This document shows, one piece after another, positions 63,153 to 64,000 of a stretch of 64,000 nucleotides of DNA; positions within the stretch are counted from its first letter, which is position 1, and every line of letters starts with the position of its first letter. This stretch comes from Marinibacterium profundimaris (GTDB lineage: Bacteria > Pseudomonadota > Alphaproteobacteria > Rhodobacterales > Rhodobacteraceae): NCBI RefSeq assembly GCF_002210095.1, contig NZ_AQQR01000008.1:1-64000 (forward strand), in the 5' to 3' direction. The notes below the pieces were generated by a model. That model had not been told where the DNA came from and did not search any database. It saw only the letters and a list, made by a program, of their open reading frames with translations. A program made the position numbers and the translations under genes.

Positions 63153-64000
63153 ATGTATCGAGTACCCTTTCTCGCGGCCCTCGTGGCCTTCCTGTTCTCG
63201 GCCCTGCCGGCCGCCGCGCAGACCTTCGATGACACCATCAACCGCATCTTCGCCGATTACACCGGCTGGTACGTCGGCTTCATCTTTGCGCCGATCCCGG
63301 GCACCAGTTTCTCGTGGATCGCCATGTGGCTGGTGATCGGCGCGCTGATCTTCACCTTCTACTTCGGCTTCATCCAGCTGAAGGGCTTCTGGCATTCGAT
63401 CCAGCTGGTGAAGGGCGATTACTCCGACCCCAATGACGCCGGCGAGGTCAGCCACTTCCAGGCGCTCGCCACCGCGCTTTCGGGCACCGTCGGCCTCGGC
63501 AACATCGCCGGCGTGGCGGTTGCCGTCTCGATCGGGGGGCCGGGCGCGACGTTCTGGATGGTCGTCGCCGGGCTGTTCGGCATGGCCACCAAGTTCACCG
63601 AATGCACGCTGGGCGTGAAATACCGCAACGAATACCCCGACGGCACCGTGTCGGGCGGGCCGATGTACTACATCACCAAGGGGTTCAAGGAGCGCGGTCT
63701 TCCGGGCGGTCCGATCCTGGCTGTGCTGTTCTGCATCTTCACCATCCTCGGCGCGCTGGGCGGCGGCAACATGTTCCAGGCCAACCAGGCCCATGCCCAG
63801 ATCTCGGGCGTGCTGGGCGATTACCCGGGCTGGATCACCGGCATCCTGCTGGCCGGCGTGGCCTTTGCCGTGATCGTCGGCGGCCTGAAATCCATCGCCA
63901 GCGTGACCGAAAAGGTCGTGCCCTTCATGGGGGTCTTCTATGTCGTCGTGTCGCTGATCATCCTGCTGATGAATTTCGACATGATCGGCTGGGCCTTCGG
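63153..64000 (+). CDS. AGCS-family sodium:alanine/glycine symporter (partial, runs off the end)
   Basis: The first 282 residues of a membrane transporter cut off by the window end. A signal-like N-terminus (VPFLAALVAFLFSALPAAAQ) is followed by GTVGLGNIAGVAVAVSIGGP, ATKFTECTLGVKYRNEYPDG and GGPMYYITKG, which are hallmarks of the AGCS (AlsT/DagA) family. It imports alanine, glycine or a similar amino acid with sodium. GAGGAG lies just before the ATG at 63153. At least six helices are visible before the sequence stops. Confidence 0.93.
   Translation, partial: MYRVPFLAALVAFLFSALPAAAQTFDDTINRIFADYTGWYVGFIFAPIPGTSFSWIAMWLVIGALIFTFYFGFIQLKGFWHSIQLVKGDYSDPNDAGEVSHFQALATALSGTVGLGNIAGVAVAVSIGGPGATFWMVVAGLFGMATKFTECTLGVKYRNEYPDGTVSGGPMYYITKGFKERGLPGGPILAVLFCIFTILGALGGGNMFQANQAHAQISGVLGDYPGWITGILLAGVAFAVIVGGLKSIASVTEKVVPFMGVFYVVVSLIILLMNFDMIGWAF

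Overview
The window looks like chromosome of a high-GC alphaproteobacterium, most likely of the Rhodobacteraceae (Roseobacter/Paracoccus type). This is inferred from the strong GC bias, long GC-driven antisense reading frames, tightly overlapping ATGA operons, an fdsGBA-fdhD-fdsD formate dehydrogenase locus, a TctABC importer, a Hint-domain protein of the kind common in that family, and many solute importers. No rRNA, tRNA, CRISPR array, insertion sequence, integrase or phage gene was seen. The DNA reads as ordinary accessory metabolic chromosome rather than a mobile island.

Layout, left to right. 1-8.7 kb: a broken PHB-depolymerase-like fragment, a Crp/Fnr-type regulator, a large-subunit catalase (katE), and a stand-alone six-haem secreted cytochrome with a P460-like N-terminus. 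7.7-15.6 kb: a sugar-acid catabolic locus. A LacI-family regulator and the TctABC importer face a pentonate-type dehydratase, a DHDPS-family enzyme and an RraA-family enzyme. Two near-identical CpG-centred palindromes lie in the shared promoter region. 15.9-28 kb: an Lrp regulator, a VOC protein and an SDR, divergent from a long operon holding a peptide-type ABC importer, a cysteine-desulfurase-like PLP enzyme, a DAO-type oxidoreductase, an ATC-hydrolase-family protein and an M20 amidohydrolase. This may be a route for an S- or N-heterocyclic or acylated amino acid.

28.2-30.4 kb: an MDR dehydrogenase and a secreted beta-barrel-like protein. 30.5-40.5 kb: a nine-gene polyamine-type operon (PotBCDA-like importer, class III aminotransferase, BKACE enzyme, GNAT acetyltransferase, HDAC-like deacetylase, DAO oxidoreductase) with a divergent LysR regulator. 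40.8-44.1 kb: a Hint-domain protein convergent with a repeat-containing glycosyltransferase. 44.7-51.8 kb: NAD-dependent molybdenum formate dehydrogenase with its sulfurtransferase FdhD and an upstream LysR gene. 52-57.8 kb: an ACR3 arsenite permease, an SMP-30 family protein and a class III cyclase fused to a STAND ATPase.

57.8-62.3 kb: a compact three-gene operon (catalase-related haem protein, an unknown protein, DyP-type peroxidase) divergent from a patatin phospholipase. This is the most interesting candidate system, possibly handling lipid peroxides. 62.7-64 kb: a universal stress protein and the start of an AGCS sodium:amino-acid symporter that runs off the end.

Two general patterns recur. 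All three importer operons with a substrate-binding-protein gene carry a strong GC hairpin directly after that gene. Divergent regulator/operon promoters with inverted repeats are the usual control arrangement.
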